Below, piece by piece: positions 1-8,662 of a stretch of DNA of 64,000 nucleotides. The notes below the pieces were generated by a model. That model did no database searches and was not told where the DNA came from. It saw only the letters and a program-made list of their open reading frames with translations. Every line of letters begins with the position of its first letter. Within the stretch, counting starts at the first letter, position 1. Source of the stretch: CAKZQX01 sp034436755. Lineage in GTDB: Bacteria; Chloroflexota; Chloroflexia; Chloroflexales; Chloroflexaceae. Both the position numbers and the translations under genes were made by a program. The stretch spans positions 1 through 64,000 of the forward strand of contig DAOTVB010000260.1 of NCBI GenBank assembly GCA_034436755.1, read 5' to 3'.

Positions 1-127
1 TAACAGTCCGGATACTGCGGGCGGCACAGCGCAGTAGCCGGCCTTACCCGCGTTGTATCGCCCACCACAACCCGTTGTGTCACCATCTGGCATCGGTTAC
101 ATATTTGCACCAGAGAGGAGAAGCCTC

Positions 128-2518
128 ATGGACCAACCACTACACCCGCAGGACCGCTCGCGCCGGACGAGCATCAGATTGATCTTTGCGATTATGCTCC
201 TCGTGACAGCAATGGCCCTGCCGGGCAGCCCCTTCCCGCCGGGCAACACCGCCCGCGCCGCACCGGGCGACACCTACACAGTGACCACAACTGACGATAC
301 GCTCGCTTACCCCGCCTGTACCGGCAGCAGCCCCAGTATCTCCTGTACCACACTGCGCGCTGCTATTGCTGCGGCGAATAAGAGCGGCGGTGGTACGATT
401 GATCTGACCGGGCTCAGCGGCACGATTACCCTGGTCGATGATATGGAGACCATCGGGCCGTCGATGAGCATCCGCGGCCCCGGCCCGGATGTCCTGACCA
501 TTGATGGTGACAATTCCCACCGCCAGTTCACGGTTGGGGTCAGTGACTTCCCAGCGGCCGAGGTAACTATCTCTGGCCTTGAACTCATTAATGGTGAGAG
601 CTTTTCGGGCGGCGCAATCTATGTTGACTTTGCGGTACTGATGCTGGACGATATGGTTATTACCAACGGGTTTTCGGACAGTGACGGCGGCGGGATCTAT
701 GTTGCCAGTGATGGTATCCTGCAAATCAGCCGCAGCACCCTGGATAGGAACTCGGCAGGAGAGGGCAACGGCGGTGGGATCTATACCGCCGGTCGTACCA
801 GCGTGACCGAGACGACTATCAGCAACAACAGCGCCTTTGAAGGCGGAGGCATCTATGCCAGGGCGGGAAGTTATACCGATGAAGATCAGGTCGAAGCGCC
901 CGGCACGCTGAATATGACGAACAGCACGGTGAGTGGCAACGATGCCACCGATGGTGCCGGCGGGGGTATTTACCTGGGCCAGAATGAAGCACCCGCACCG
1001 CAATCAGAGATTCGCCACAGCACTATCACCGGCAACAATGTGGAAGATGAGAGTAGTAGCGGAGGCATCTATGCAAACGGGCAATTGCTGATCGATCATA
1101 CGATCATTGCCGGAAATACCGTTTTTGCTACGCTCGGTTTTCCAGAGATTTCTGAATGCGAGGTTGCGGGTAATTTTATCCTGACCAACTCATACAACCT
1201 GTTCGGTGTGGATGGCGATGCTGGCGGCTGCCCCGCCGGCGCAACCGATATTATTCCCACAGCGGGCGTGCAGATTGGCGACATCCTCAGCCTGCTGGTC
1301 GACAACGGCGGTCCTACCCATACCCACGCACTGGTGGCGAACGGCCCGGCACAGGATACCGGCAACTCCGGCATTACCGGCGCACCGGCAACCGATCAGC
1401 GCGGCAGCGGCTTCGACCGCATCGTTAACACGGTTGACATTGGTGCATACGAGATCCAGGAATTGATCGTGCTGGCAACCATGAGCAAAACCGCCGACCC
1501 GGTCAGCCTGCCCGAACCAGGGGGCATTGTCACCTTTACCGTGGTTATCAGCAATAGCGTTGAGAGCGGCCAGGAATTTAGCGTCACCACGCTCCAGGAT
1601 GATATCTATGGCGATATTGCCGATGCGACTAACCCGAACCTGAATAGCACCACATGCAGCCTGCCATCATCCTTGATCGCTGTGGGTAACAACTACACCT
1701 GTCGTTTCCAGGCAGCGGTGACAGGCGAGCCGGGCACGTATACCGATATCGTTACGGCCACGCTGACCGCCGCTGATGAAACCACCAGTCAGATCCAGGC
1801 CGGCGCCGACGTTGAGCTAACCGATCTGCCGCCGACCATCAATGTCACCAAGACAGTCACACCCGAAAGTCTGCCGGCACCGGGGGGCACGGTGACATTT
1901 AGTGTGACGGTGCAGAATACCAGCGCCGAGCCAGTGACGATTACGGCCCTGAACGACATCAATCCCGGCGTACAGGTGCAGCAGATTAACTGTGGTGTGG
2001 GCACCGTGCTCCCGATCAGTGGCACCTGCAGCTACACCAGTAGTGTTACGATCAATGGCAACGCGGGCGATAGCTTCACCGGCACCGTTGATGTCACGGC
2101 CCAGGACAATGAACAGAACAACGCCGGCGACGCTGACAGTGCTACAGTGACGTTGACCGAGTCGCTGACCGCGATTACGCTGGCGCGGTTTACGGCGCAA
2201 CGCGGAACCGGGGGTGTGCATCTGCTGTGGGAAACCACGATGGAGTTAGACACCTGGGGCTTCCACCTCTGGCGCAGCAGCGACGGCACCCGCGCCAACG
2301 CCATCCGCCTGACGGATCGACTGATCCTGGCAGAGGGCCATCGTACCGGGGGAGCCACCTATCGCTGGACCGATACCAGCGCCGTGGCCGGAACAGGGTA
2401 CAGTTACTGGCTGGAAGAGGTGGAACTAAGTGGGATATCGAACAGCTATGGCCCGGCCGCCTGGCAGACAACTCCACAACAGGCCGGACGAATCTTCCTG
2501 CCACTGGTTGTGCGGTAG
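128..2518 (+). CDS. Secreted beta-helix protein with DUF11-like repeats
   Basis: Predicted 796-residue exported protein of unknown function. I chose the ATG at 128 because a GAGAGGAG ribosome site lies about 8 bases upstream; an upstream TTG at 53 lacks one. A basic N-terminus and hydrophobic stretch (about residues 14-40) ending in ARA-AP form a signal peptide. Next come a CSLREA-like stretch (SCTTLRAAIAAAN), glycine-rich parallel beta-helix repeats (GGGIYV, GGGIYTA, GGGIYAR, GGGIYLG), and a choice-of-anchor Q-like segment (NGGPTHTHAL to DIGAYE). Two DUF11-type beta-sandwich modules follow, each with a TKT/SKT..P..LP.PGG start. A C-terminal fibronectin-like module precedes the last residues IFLPLVVR. 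Similar hydrophobic LPL tails are common on exported proteins of Chloroflexia and may be a surface-sorting signal, which is inference. Role in adhesion or the cell envelope is likely but unproven. Confidence 0.82.
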   Translation: MDQPLHPQDRSRRTSIRLIFAIMLLVTAMALPGSPFPPGNTARAAPGDTYTVTTTDDTLAYPACTGSSPSISCTTLRAAIAAANKSGGGTIDLTGLSGTITLVDDMETIGPSMSIRGPGPDVLTIDGDNSHRQFTVGVSDFPAAEVTISGLELINGESFSGGAIYVDFAVLMLDDMVITNGFSDSDGGGIYVASDGILQISRSTLDRNSAGEGNGGGIYTAGRTSVTETTISNNSAFEGGGIYARAGSYTDEDQVEAPGTLNMTNSTVSGNDATDGAGGGIYLGQNEAPAPQSEIRHSTITGNNVEDESSSGGIYANGQLLIDHTIIAGNTVFATLGFPEISECEVAGNFILTNSYNLFGVDGDAGGCPAGATDIIPTAGVQIGDILSLLVDNGGPTHTHALVANGPAQDTGNSGITGAPATDQRGSGFDRIVNTVDIGAYEIQELIVLATMSKTADPVSLPEPGGIVTFTVVISNSVESGQEFSVTTLQDDIYGDIADATNPNLNSTTCSLPSSLIAVGNNYTCRFQAAVTGEPGTYTDIVTATLTAADETTSQIQAGADVELTDLPPTINVTKTVTPESLPAPGGTVTFSVTVQNTSAEPVTITALNDINPGVQVQQINCGVGTVLPISGTCSYTSSVTINGNAGDSFTGTVDVTAQDNEQNNAGDADSATVTLTESLTAITLARFTAQRGTGGVHLLWETTMELDTWGFHLWRSSDGTRANAIRLTDRLILAEGHRTGGATYRWTDTSAVAGTGYSYWLEEVELSGISNSYGPAAWQTTPQQAGRIFLPLVVR

Positions 2519-2594
2519 CCCAGAGAGAACACATACTCAGAAAAAGAGAACAGATATGTTTTCTACAGGACTACAATAGCGTAATCCGGCCCAT

Positions 2595-2629
2595 GTGAAC
2601 AGGATGCTGCGAGGCAGCATCCTGTTCAC
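2595..2629. terminator. Perfect hairpin between convergent genes
   Basis: A 16-base arm at 2595-2610 pairs perfectly with 2614-2629 around a three-base loop (gag). It lies between the convergent beta-helix gene and the cobalamin fusion gene, so a bidirectional transcript end is the natural reading. No T-run follows on either strand, so factor-independent termination is uncertain. Confidence 0.6.
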
Positions 2630-2658
2630 CCGCGCGACATATGCAAATTGTATGTTTT

Positions 2659-2783
2659 ATACCAGTTTGTATCAACCCAGCAATGAGCCGGAACGGGCGT
2701 AATGGGCGCAGGACGACACGTTCCTATTCATCATCTCTGTGTTCTCTGTGCCCTCTGTGGCTATAACAACAAATCAGTATTAC
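2659..2783 (+). repeat. R2 dispersed repeat, copy 1
   Basis: This ~125 bp element starts ATACCAGTTTG and ends CAAATCAGTAT, which is an imperfect 11-base terminal inverted repeat. Its body contains a run of CTCTGTG words. Related copies lie at about 25.61-25.73 kb (inverted) and 56283-56407. It overlaps the last codon of the cobalamin fusion gene on the other strand. It looks like a non-autonomous MITE-like element. Confidence 0.65.
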
Positions 2784-5700
2784 ATGTCCTGGCCCATCCC
2801 CTGCTGCCGCAGCCAGTCCGCCAGTTGATCGCGCACCTGCCGCGCGTGCGCCGGACTTGTGCCGTCCGTACTCACGGCAATCGTCAGGCCCGCCTCCCGC
2901 TGCAATGCCGGCAGGTGGAATGTCCCCTCCTCCGGGACATCGGCGACATTGCAGAGCCGCCCCTGCGCCAGCGCCTCGCCTGCGATCTGCGCATTGACCG
3001 CGCGCTGATCGGTGGCGGCGAACACCAGCAGCGGCGGCGCATCTGCCTCGGCCAGTTCGCCCGCCCGGTACGCCCGCGCTTCCCAGCGAATCCGCCCCTC
3101 CTCGGCCCAGGCTGCCAGTTGCGTTGTCACCTGCGGGCTGATCAGACGTACCGCCGCACCAACCGCCAGCAACCCGGCCACCTTGCGCTCGCCCACCGCG
3201 CCCCCGCCCACCACGAGCACCGGCACACCTGCCGTCCGCGTTAGCGTGATCGGGTAGGTCGAACCGGAAACCGGGAATTGCGCACCAGCGGTCTGCTCTT
3301 CTGAGGAGGGTTGACCCGCCGCTTCGCGGTTCTCAGTTCTCCCCTGCTCCCGGCCCCGGTTCTTCCCGGCGTAGCCCCTCGGCGTGACGATCCGCTCGCC
3401 GGAGCGGTAGCTCTGGCTGTTGCCGATCAACACCAGGCTAAACATATCCGCCTGGGCCGGGTCGAGGTCGGCCAGGGTGGTCAGGGTCAGCGTCTCATCG
3501 GGGCGGGTGACGTTGCGCACAATCGCTGCCGGCGTCGTCGGTGGGCGGTAGTTCAGCAGGATCGATTGGGCCTGCCCCAGTTGCCAGTGGCGCTCCCGGC
3601 TGCGCGGATTATAGAGCGCCACCACAAAATCGCCCCGGGCCGCCGCCCAGAGCCGCCGCTCGATCAGATCCCAGGGCGTCAGCAGATCGCTCAGGCTGAT
3701 GGCGCAGAAGTCATGGTTGATGGCAGCCCCCAGGCGCGCCGCCGCCGCCTGCAACGCGCTCACCCCCGGCAGGACGACAACTTCCGGCGCGCTGCCCGGC
3801 CAATCACGCTGGTGCAGCAGTTCAAACACCGGCCCGGCCATCGCGTAGACGCCGATATCGCCGCTGCTGATCAGCGCCACCCGTCGCCCCGCTGCCGCCC
3901 GATCGAGTGCCTCCGCCGCACGCTCCATCTCACTCTTCATCGCGCGGGAAATAATCTCCTGGTGGGGGGCCAGCAGCGGCCGCACCTGCTCAACATAGGT
4001 CTGATAGCCGATAATTACATCGGCGGAAGTCAGCGCCTCCCGCGCCGCCGGTGTCATCTGCGCCGGATCACCCGGCCCAATGCTGACCAGGGTCAGATGT
4101 GCAGCAGCGGGAGAACGATCCGATTGCGCAACATTCGTCTTTTGTCCTGCATCCTGCATCCTGCTGCGCAACGCAATTGCCACGGTGCAACGCTCAAAGC
4201 GGCGCTTGGGGACGAGCAGATCGCCCCCTGCGGCTAACCGGGCGCAGGGCTCGGCCACGCCCGGCAGGTCCAGCTTTTCCTGCGCGGCGCTGGGGCTGAA
4301 CTCCCCGGCATCCAGCGCGGCTAACTGTTCCCGCGCAATGCTCTGCAAGGAAATATTCAGTTCCGTGGCCAGTTCGCGCAGTCCCGGCTCATCTGCTTTC
4401 AGATCGACCGTTGCCAGGGCCGCAACGCCGGCAAGCGCCAGACCTGCATCGGCCAGCGTCTCCTGCAGGGCCGTGCGCAGTTCCGCCGCCGGTACACCGC
4501 GCCGGCAGCCCATCCCGACCACCAGTTGCGGCGGGTGGTACAGCACGCTTTTAGCCAGCAGATGTTGCTGCTTGTCGAGACGGCGCTGGCTGATGATCAA
4601 CCCGGCAGCATAGGTCGGCGTGTTCAACTCTTCCAGGGAGGCCACCGGCACCAGGTTGTCGGCCTGCTCCAGCCAGGTCAGGGCGGCTCGCAGCTCACGC
4701 AGCACCGGATCAAGATAGACGCCCAGCAACTCGCCATTCACCAGGCATGCACTGGCATGCGTCAGCGCACTGCCGGGCGCGATCCGCCAGCCGGCATCCC
4801 GCCCCAACTGATCGAGTGCCGGCTTGTGCTGCACATCGCTGGCGGTTGTGACGGCCGCCTGCCCGCCGGTCAGCGCGGCAACCCGCCGGGCCAGATCGTT
4901 TGCGCCCGCCTGATGCCCGCCCAGCAGCGGAATAACCGCGCTCCCGGTTTCGTCCATGCAGATGACCGCCGGGTCGTGCGCCTTGTGCCCCAGCCGCGGA
5001 GCCACCGCGCGTACGGCAATGCCGGTTGCCATCACCAGCAGCAACTGACGATACTGCCCCCAGCCCCGGCGAATCACCTGCACCACCGAGCCGGAGTAGG
5101 GTACCGGGGTGACAGGTGCGTCGGCGATCTGTTCCACGAAACGCTCGGGCACAATCAGCTCGGCCTGGAGTTGCTGCGCCAGCCGCGCCGCCAGTTGCGT
5201 CCCCGCCCGCGTGACGGTAATAATGGCAATCTCCGGTGTATCCGGTCGGGGCGCACCCGGCGCAGTGGCAGTGGTGGGGTCAACCGATCCGACATCAGGT
5301 GTGGCTGCGCGGCGAAAGCCATGGGTGAACCCCTGGTCGTAGAGTTTGCTGATCCGCCGCTCCGTCTGTTTGAGCGCCGGGTCCAGCGTCGGGCTGACCA
5401 GGATTAGCGCCTGCCGGTTGTAGCCCGCCGCTCTGACCTTTGCCACAATATCGCCCAGCGTACCCATAACCATGCTCTCGTCAGGCCAGGTAACTTTGTG
5501 CAGGACGGCAACCGGCGTCTCCGGCGTATATGCGCCCCCCGCCAGCAGATCCGTGACCACCTGCTGAATACGCGTAATGCTCAGGTAGATCGCCACCGAT
5601 GAACCATGGGCCGCCAGACTGCGCAGTTCCTCGCCCTCCGGCATAGGGGTGCGCCCCGCCGCGCGCGTCAGGATGATCGTCTGAACCAGTTCCGGCACGG

Positions 5701-6106
5701 TGAGTTCAACGCCGAGGCGGGCAGCGGCGGCAAACGCGGCGGTAATGCCGGGCACAACCAGATAGGGTACACCGGCGTCCTCCAGGAGCGCCATCTGCTC
5801 AAGGGTTGCGCCATAGAGCGCCGGATCGCCGCTATGCACCCGCGCCACCACACCACCCGCCTGCGCGGTTTCGATCATCAGCGCAACGATCTGCTCCAGA
5901 TGCAGGTCCGCCGAGCCAACGATACGCGCAGTCGGCTTGCGTCCCAGGTCCGCCACACTCTGCGCAACCAGGCTATCCGCATACAAAATCAGATCCGCCT
6001 GGGCAATGATATCCCGCCCACGGATGGAGATCAGGTCGGGCGCACCCGGCCCCGCCCCGATAAAATAGACACTCCCCGGTTCGGGGATGAATGAAACGTT
6101 GTTCAT
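2780..6106 (-). CDS. CbiF-CbiG-CbiH-SirC cobalamin fusion protein
   Basis: This 1108-residue protein joins four corrin-pathway activities. Residues 11-250 are a CobM/CbiF precorrin-4 C11-methyltransferase (GAGPGAPDLIS near the start, HSGDPALYG, VPGITAA). Residues 290-645 are CbiG, which opens the ring lactone and releases acetaldehyde; the C-terminal CbiG mark GMGCRRG is at 531-537. Residues 671-912 are a CobJ/CbiH C17-methyltransferase (SIGPGDPAQMT, SSGDIGVYAMAG, LPGVSALQAAAARLG, LYNPRSRER). Residues 951-1108 are a Met8/SirC-type precorrin-2 dehydrogenase with a Rossmann motif (VVGGGAVGERKVAGLL) and an NVAD motif. The linkers at about 646-670 and 913-950 are encoded by short tandem repeats like those between genes elsewhere in the window. 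The gene overlaps the upstream four-helix-bundle gene by an ATGA, so it is last in the operon. Each domain assignment is firm; the combination is unusual. Confidence 0.93.
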   Translation of the reverse strand: MNNVSFIPEPGSVYFIGAGPGAPDLISIRGRDIIAQADLILYADSLVAQSVADLGRKPTARIVGSADLHLEQIVALMIETAQAGGVVARVHSGDPALYGATLEQMALLEDAGVPYLVVPGITAAFAAAARLGVELTVPELVQTIILTRAAGRTPMPEGEELRSLAAHGSSVAIYLSITRIQQVVTDLLAGGAYTPETPVAVLHKVTWPDESMVMGTLGDIVAKVRAAGYNRQALILVSPTLDPALKQTERRISKLYDQGFTHGFRRAATPDVGSVDPTTATAPGAPRPDTPEIAIITVTRAGTQLAARLAQQLQAELIVPERFVEQIADAPVTPVPYSGSVVQVIRRGWGQYRQLLLVMATGIAVRAVAPRLGHKAHDPAVICMDETGSAVIPLLGGHQAGANDLARRVAALTGGQAAVTTASDVQHKPALDQLGRDAGWRIAPGSALTHASACLVNGELLGVYLDPVLRELRAALTWLEQADNLVPVASLEELNTPTYAAGLIISQRRLDKQQHLLAKSVLYHPPQLVVGMGCRRGVPAAELRTALQETLADAGLALAGVAALATVDLKADEPGLRELATELNISLQSIAREQLAALDAGEFSPSAAQEKLDLPGVAEPCARLAAGGDLLVPKRRFERCTVAIALRSRMQDAGQKTNVAQSDRSPAAAHLTLVSIGPGDPAQMTPAAREALTSADVIIGYQTYVEQVRPLLAPHQEIISRAMKSEMERAAEALDRAAAGRRVALISSGDIGVYAMAGPVFELLHQRDWPGSAPEVVVLPGVSALQAAAARLGAAINHDFCAISLSDLLTPWDLIERRLWAAARGDFVVALYNPRSRERHWQLGQAQSILLNYRPPTTPAAIVRNVTRPDETLTLTTLADLDPAQADMFSLVLIGNSQSYRSGERIVTPRGYAGKNRGREQGRTENREAAGQPSSEEQTAGAQFPVSGSTYPITLTRTAGVPVLVVGGGAVGERKVAGLLAVGAAVRLISPQVTTQLAAWAEEGRIRWEARAYRAGELAEADAPPLLVFAATDQRAVNAQIAGEALAQGRLCNVADVPEEGTFHLPALQREAGLTIAVSTDGTSPAHARQVRDQLADWLRQQGMGQDM

Positions 6107-6579
6107 AAAACCAGATCCTGACTAGCTTCGGAAGGAGGCGATGATCCGGGAGGCGAAGACGCGAAGATCGGTTCGAGAGAATGATCAACTTCGGCATAGG
6201 TTTCGGGTGGTTCAGACAGCTTTTTGCCCTGGTTCGCCTTGATCAAACCCCATAACATTGCTGAAACAACATTTGCCCGGTTGTACATCCGTTGATGCCG
6301 ATCATCATCCAGATAATTACGACGCCGGCAAAGGGCGAGCAGGCCCACCGTTTCGGCGAGCGAGCCACGTGCAATATCATAGAAGTTTCGTTCTGACTGA
6401 GGGGTAGCTTTACCAGAGCCTTCAGCAATATTCGCAATGATTGAAGTAGCTGACCGGCGCAACTGTTCACCAATGGAAAACTGAACACGCTGGGGCAGAC
6501 TATCGGCAACAATAAAGCATGCATCAACATACTCAAGTGCCAACGGCCACACCGCCAATGACTCATACCGAAAAGCCAT
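6103..6579 (-). CDS. Four-helix bundle protein (S23/TIGR02436 family)
   Basis: A 158-residue member of the four-helix bundle family first noticed in intervening sequences of 23S rRNA genes. Visible family marks are the N-terminal Y(E)SLAVWP start, the LRRSATSIIANIAEGSGK stretch and FYDIARGSLAE. The last 25 or so residues are Ser/Pro rich and look disordered. Biochemical function is unknown for the family. Here the gene sits inside the cobalamin operon, about 98 bp after cobI/cbiL and overlapping the fusion gene by 4 bases, so it is probably translated with its neighbours. A role in cobalamin synthesis cannot be claimed from the sequence. Confidence 0.85.
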   Translation of the reverse strand: MAFRYESLAVWPLALEYVDACFIVADSLPQRVQFSIGEQLRRSATSIIANIAEGSGKATPQSERNFYDIARGSLAETVGLLALCRRRNYLDDDRHQRMYNRANVVSAMLWGLIKANQGKKLSEPPETYAEVDHSLEPIFASSPPGSSPPSEASQDLVL

Positions 6580-6611
6580 CGCATACCTTCCTGATCAAAT
6601 TCATTGTCTCT

Positions 6612-6677
6612 TTGCCTCCCCGCCTCCCCGCCTCCCCGCCTCCGCGCCGCGCCTCCGCGCCGCGCCTCCGTGCCTCG
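6612..6677. repeat. GC-rich short tandem repeats
   Basis: The spacer between cobI/cbiL and the four-helix-bundle gene is almost entirely made of cgcctcccc units followed by gcctccgcgcc units. It belongs to the class of word-like short tandem repeats found in many spacers of this window. Confidence 0.75.
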
Positions 6678-7427
6678 TCACCGCCCCGGACGGATGATCA
6701 GCAGCGAGAGATAGGGACAACGCTGCCCGCGTAGGGTACGCACATCCTCCACGATCCGCTCATCCGGCATGCCGACGCGCTCGGCATACACGGCCGCATC
6801 GAGCATATTCAGTTCTTCGAGGGCGGTCAATACCTGGGGCATCACCTCGCCCACCTTCATCAAAATGATCGTCTCGAACTCGTTGAGCAGGCGGTGTAAC
6901 TGCTCGGCGGCGGCCACCCGGCCGGCGGGCAGGATCGTCACCCGGTCGGCGGCGGTCCCCAGGGCCACCTGACAGCGCGCGGCGGCGGCGGCAAATGAGG
7001 TGATACCCGGAATAAAGCTGACAGTGATGGCGGGATGGCGCGCCCGCAGTTCATGCCAGATATAGGTAAACGTCCCGTAGAGCAGCGGGTCGCCCAGCAG
7101 CAGGTAGACGCCCTGCGCCGCATGTCCGGTTGCCTCGGCTGTGACGGCCAGGCTGGTCGCAATCTCATCGGCGGCCGCCTGCCAGGCCGCACGCAACTGC
7201 GCCGCATCGCGCTGCATCGGCAGGGTCAGCCGGACCACCTGCTGCCGGTCAGCGACAATCCAGGGCTGCGCGATCTGCAGCGCCACGCTCTCCTCACCGC
7301 TGCGGCTGCGCGGCACAAAGACCAGATCCGCCGCCTCAATCGCCCGCAATCCCTTGACCGTGATCAACTCCGGATCACCGGGACCGAGACCTACCACTGT
7401 TATGTGCAACATCGCCTCCTGCATCAT
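6678..7427 (-). CDS. cobI/cbiL: Precorrin-2 C20-methyltransferase
   Basis: SAM-dependent methyltransferase of 249 residues that methylates C20 of (cobalt-)precorrin-2. The N-terminal GLGPGDPELITVKG loop, LLLGDPLLYGTFTY and PGITSFAAAAA are the standard tetrapyrrole-methylase motifs, and the TFTYIWHEL stretch fits CobI/CbiL rather than its paralogues. Its ATG overlaps the TGA of the upstream cbiET gene (ATGA), which suggests translational coupling. A second ATG follows the first directly, and a third at codon 6 (MLHITVVG) is an equally good start. Confidence 0.94.
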   Translation of the reverse strand: MMQEAMLHITVVGLGPGDPELITVKGLRAIEAADLVFVPRSRSGEESVALQIAQPWIVADRQQVVRLTLPMQRDAAQLRAAWQAAADEIATSLAVTAEATGHAAQGVYLLLGDPLLYGTFTYIWHELRARHPAITVSFIPGITSFAAAAARCQVALGTAADRVTILPAGRVAAAEQLHRLLNEFETIILMKVGEVMPQVLTALEELNMLDAAVYAERVGMPDERIVEDVRTLRGQRCPYLSLLIIRPGR

Positions 7428-8662
7428 ACGCTCATCGTAACCACAAACACCGGGTTCTGCCCCTCAAACCGCAGCATCTCTCCGATTGGCATGCCGACAT
7501 TTACCTGCATCTGCACCACCCGCGCCGCCGGTAGCAGCGTTCGCGCTGTCTGGAGGTTCTCCAGCGTCACCAGGTTGATCACCAGCCGCCCGCCCGGATA
7601 GAGCCGCTGTTGGGCCAGTTCGATAATCGCCGCCAGCCGTCCACCACTGCCACCGATAAACACCGCATGCGGACGCGGCCAGGCGGTACATGCCGCCGGT
7701 GCGCTGCCTTCAACCAGGTGCAGATTGGGTGCAGGAAAGCGGCGCAGGTTCTCCCGGATGTGCTTGCACAACGCCGGGCGCTGCTCGACAGCATACACCT
7801 GCGCGGTTGGCTGCGCGCGGGCCGCCTCAATGCCAACCGCCCCACTACCCGCCCCGATATCCCAGAGTACCTCACCCGGTCCCAGGGCCAGTTCTGCCAG
7901 GCTCAACAAACGCACTTCGCGCTTGGTGATCAGCCCGGCAGAGGTAGCAAAGGCCGCATCCGGCAGGCCGGGAGGGTGAGAACGAGCAACATGTTCGCCC
8001 ACCGACGTTCCGCCCGACCAGACGACAAAGACGTTGAGCGGGGCAAAGGAAGCGCCGGCCGCCTGCTCCAGATTGGTGCGAATGATCTGCTGATCCGACT
8101 GGCCCAGGTTGGCGCACACGGCGCAGGCGGTTGTGGGCGGCATGCCCGCCGCCAGCAGCGCCTGCGCAATCACGGCCGGCGTCTGCCGATTGTCGGTCAG
8201 GATGGCGGCTTTGCCGGCCTGCCGCACCCCGGCGATTACCTCCTCGAGCGGGCGGGCGTGGGCACTGAGCAGCGCGGCATCGTGCCAGGGTTCCGCCAGG
8301 GCTGCAAACGCCATCTGGCAGGCAGTCGGGGCGGGGATGATCTCTAGCGCCTCGGCGGGCAGGGCGCGGCACAGGCTGCTGCCGATGCCGTAGAACAGTG
8401 GATCACCCGACGCCAGCACGACGACACGTTCACCCGCTACCAGCGCCTGCTGCAACCGCTCAATCAGCGCGTCAATCGCACTGGTGATGGGAAATGTCGT
8501 CCCGGCGAAGTCGGGGAAGCCGCGCAAATGCCGCCGCCCGCCCGCCAGCAGATCCGCCGCCATAATCCGCTCCCGCAACGCTACCGGCAGACTCTGCGGA
8601 TCGCTGCTATTCATCCCCACCACGAGGATGCTTGATGGGGCGTTCTGAAAGGGAACTTGCAC
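7424..8662 (-). CDS. cobL: Precorrin-6B C5,15-methyltransferase (CbiE-CbiT)
   Basis: A 412-residue fusion. The N-terminal half (about 1-205) is CbiE, a tetrapyrrole methylase with GMNSSDPQSLP and LASGDPLFYGIG. The C-terminal half (about 225-412) is CbiT, a Rossmann methyltransferase with LWDIGAGSGAVGIEAAR for SAM binding. Together they methylate C5 and C15 and remove the acetate side chain at C12. The start is a GTG that directly follows the TAA of cbiD, with no spacer, so ribosome re-initiation is likely. The CbiE-CbiT fusion is the usual CobL arrangement. Confidence 0.94.
   Translation of the reverse strand: MQVPFQNAPSSILVVGMNSSDPQSLPVALRERIMAADLLAGGRRHLRGFPDFAGTTFPITSAIDALIERLQQALVAGERVVVLASGDPLFYGIGSSLCRALPAEALEIIPAPTACQMAFAALAEPWHDAALLSAHARPLEEVIAGVRQAGKAAILTDNRQTPAVIAQALLAAGMPPTTACAVCANLGQSDQQIIRTNLEQAAGASFAPLNVFVVWSGGTSVGEHVARSHPPGLPDAAFATSAGLITKREVRLLSLAELALGPGEVLWDIGAGSGAVGIEAARAQPTAQVYAVEQRPALCKHIRENLRRFPAPNLHLVEGSAPAACTAWPRPHAVFIGGSGGRLAAIIELAQQRLYPGGRLVINLVTLENLQTARTLLPAARVVQMQVNVGMPIGEMLRFEGQNPVFVVTMSV

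Noticed and set aside
3311..5407. Long plus-strand open frames opposite the cobalamin fusion gene
   Set aside because: They mirror the codon bias of the real minus-strand gene and have Arg/Gln/His-rich, unstructured translations.
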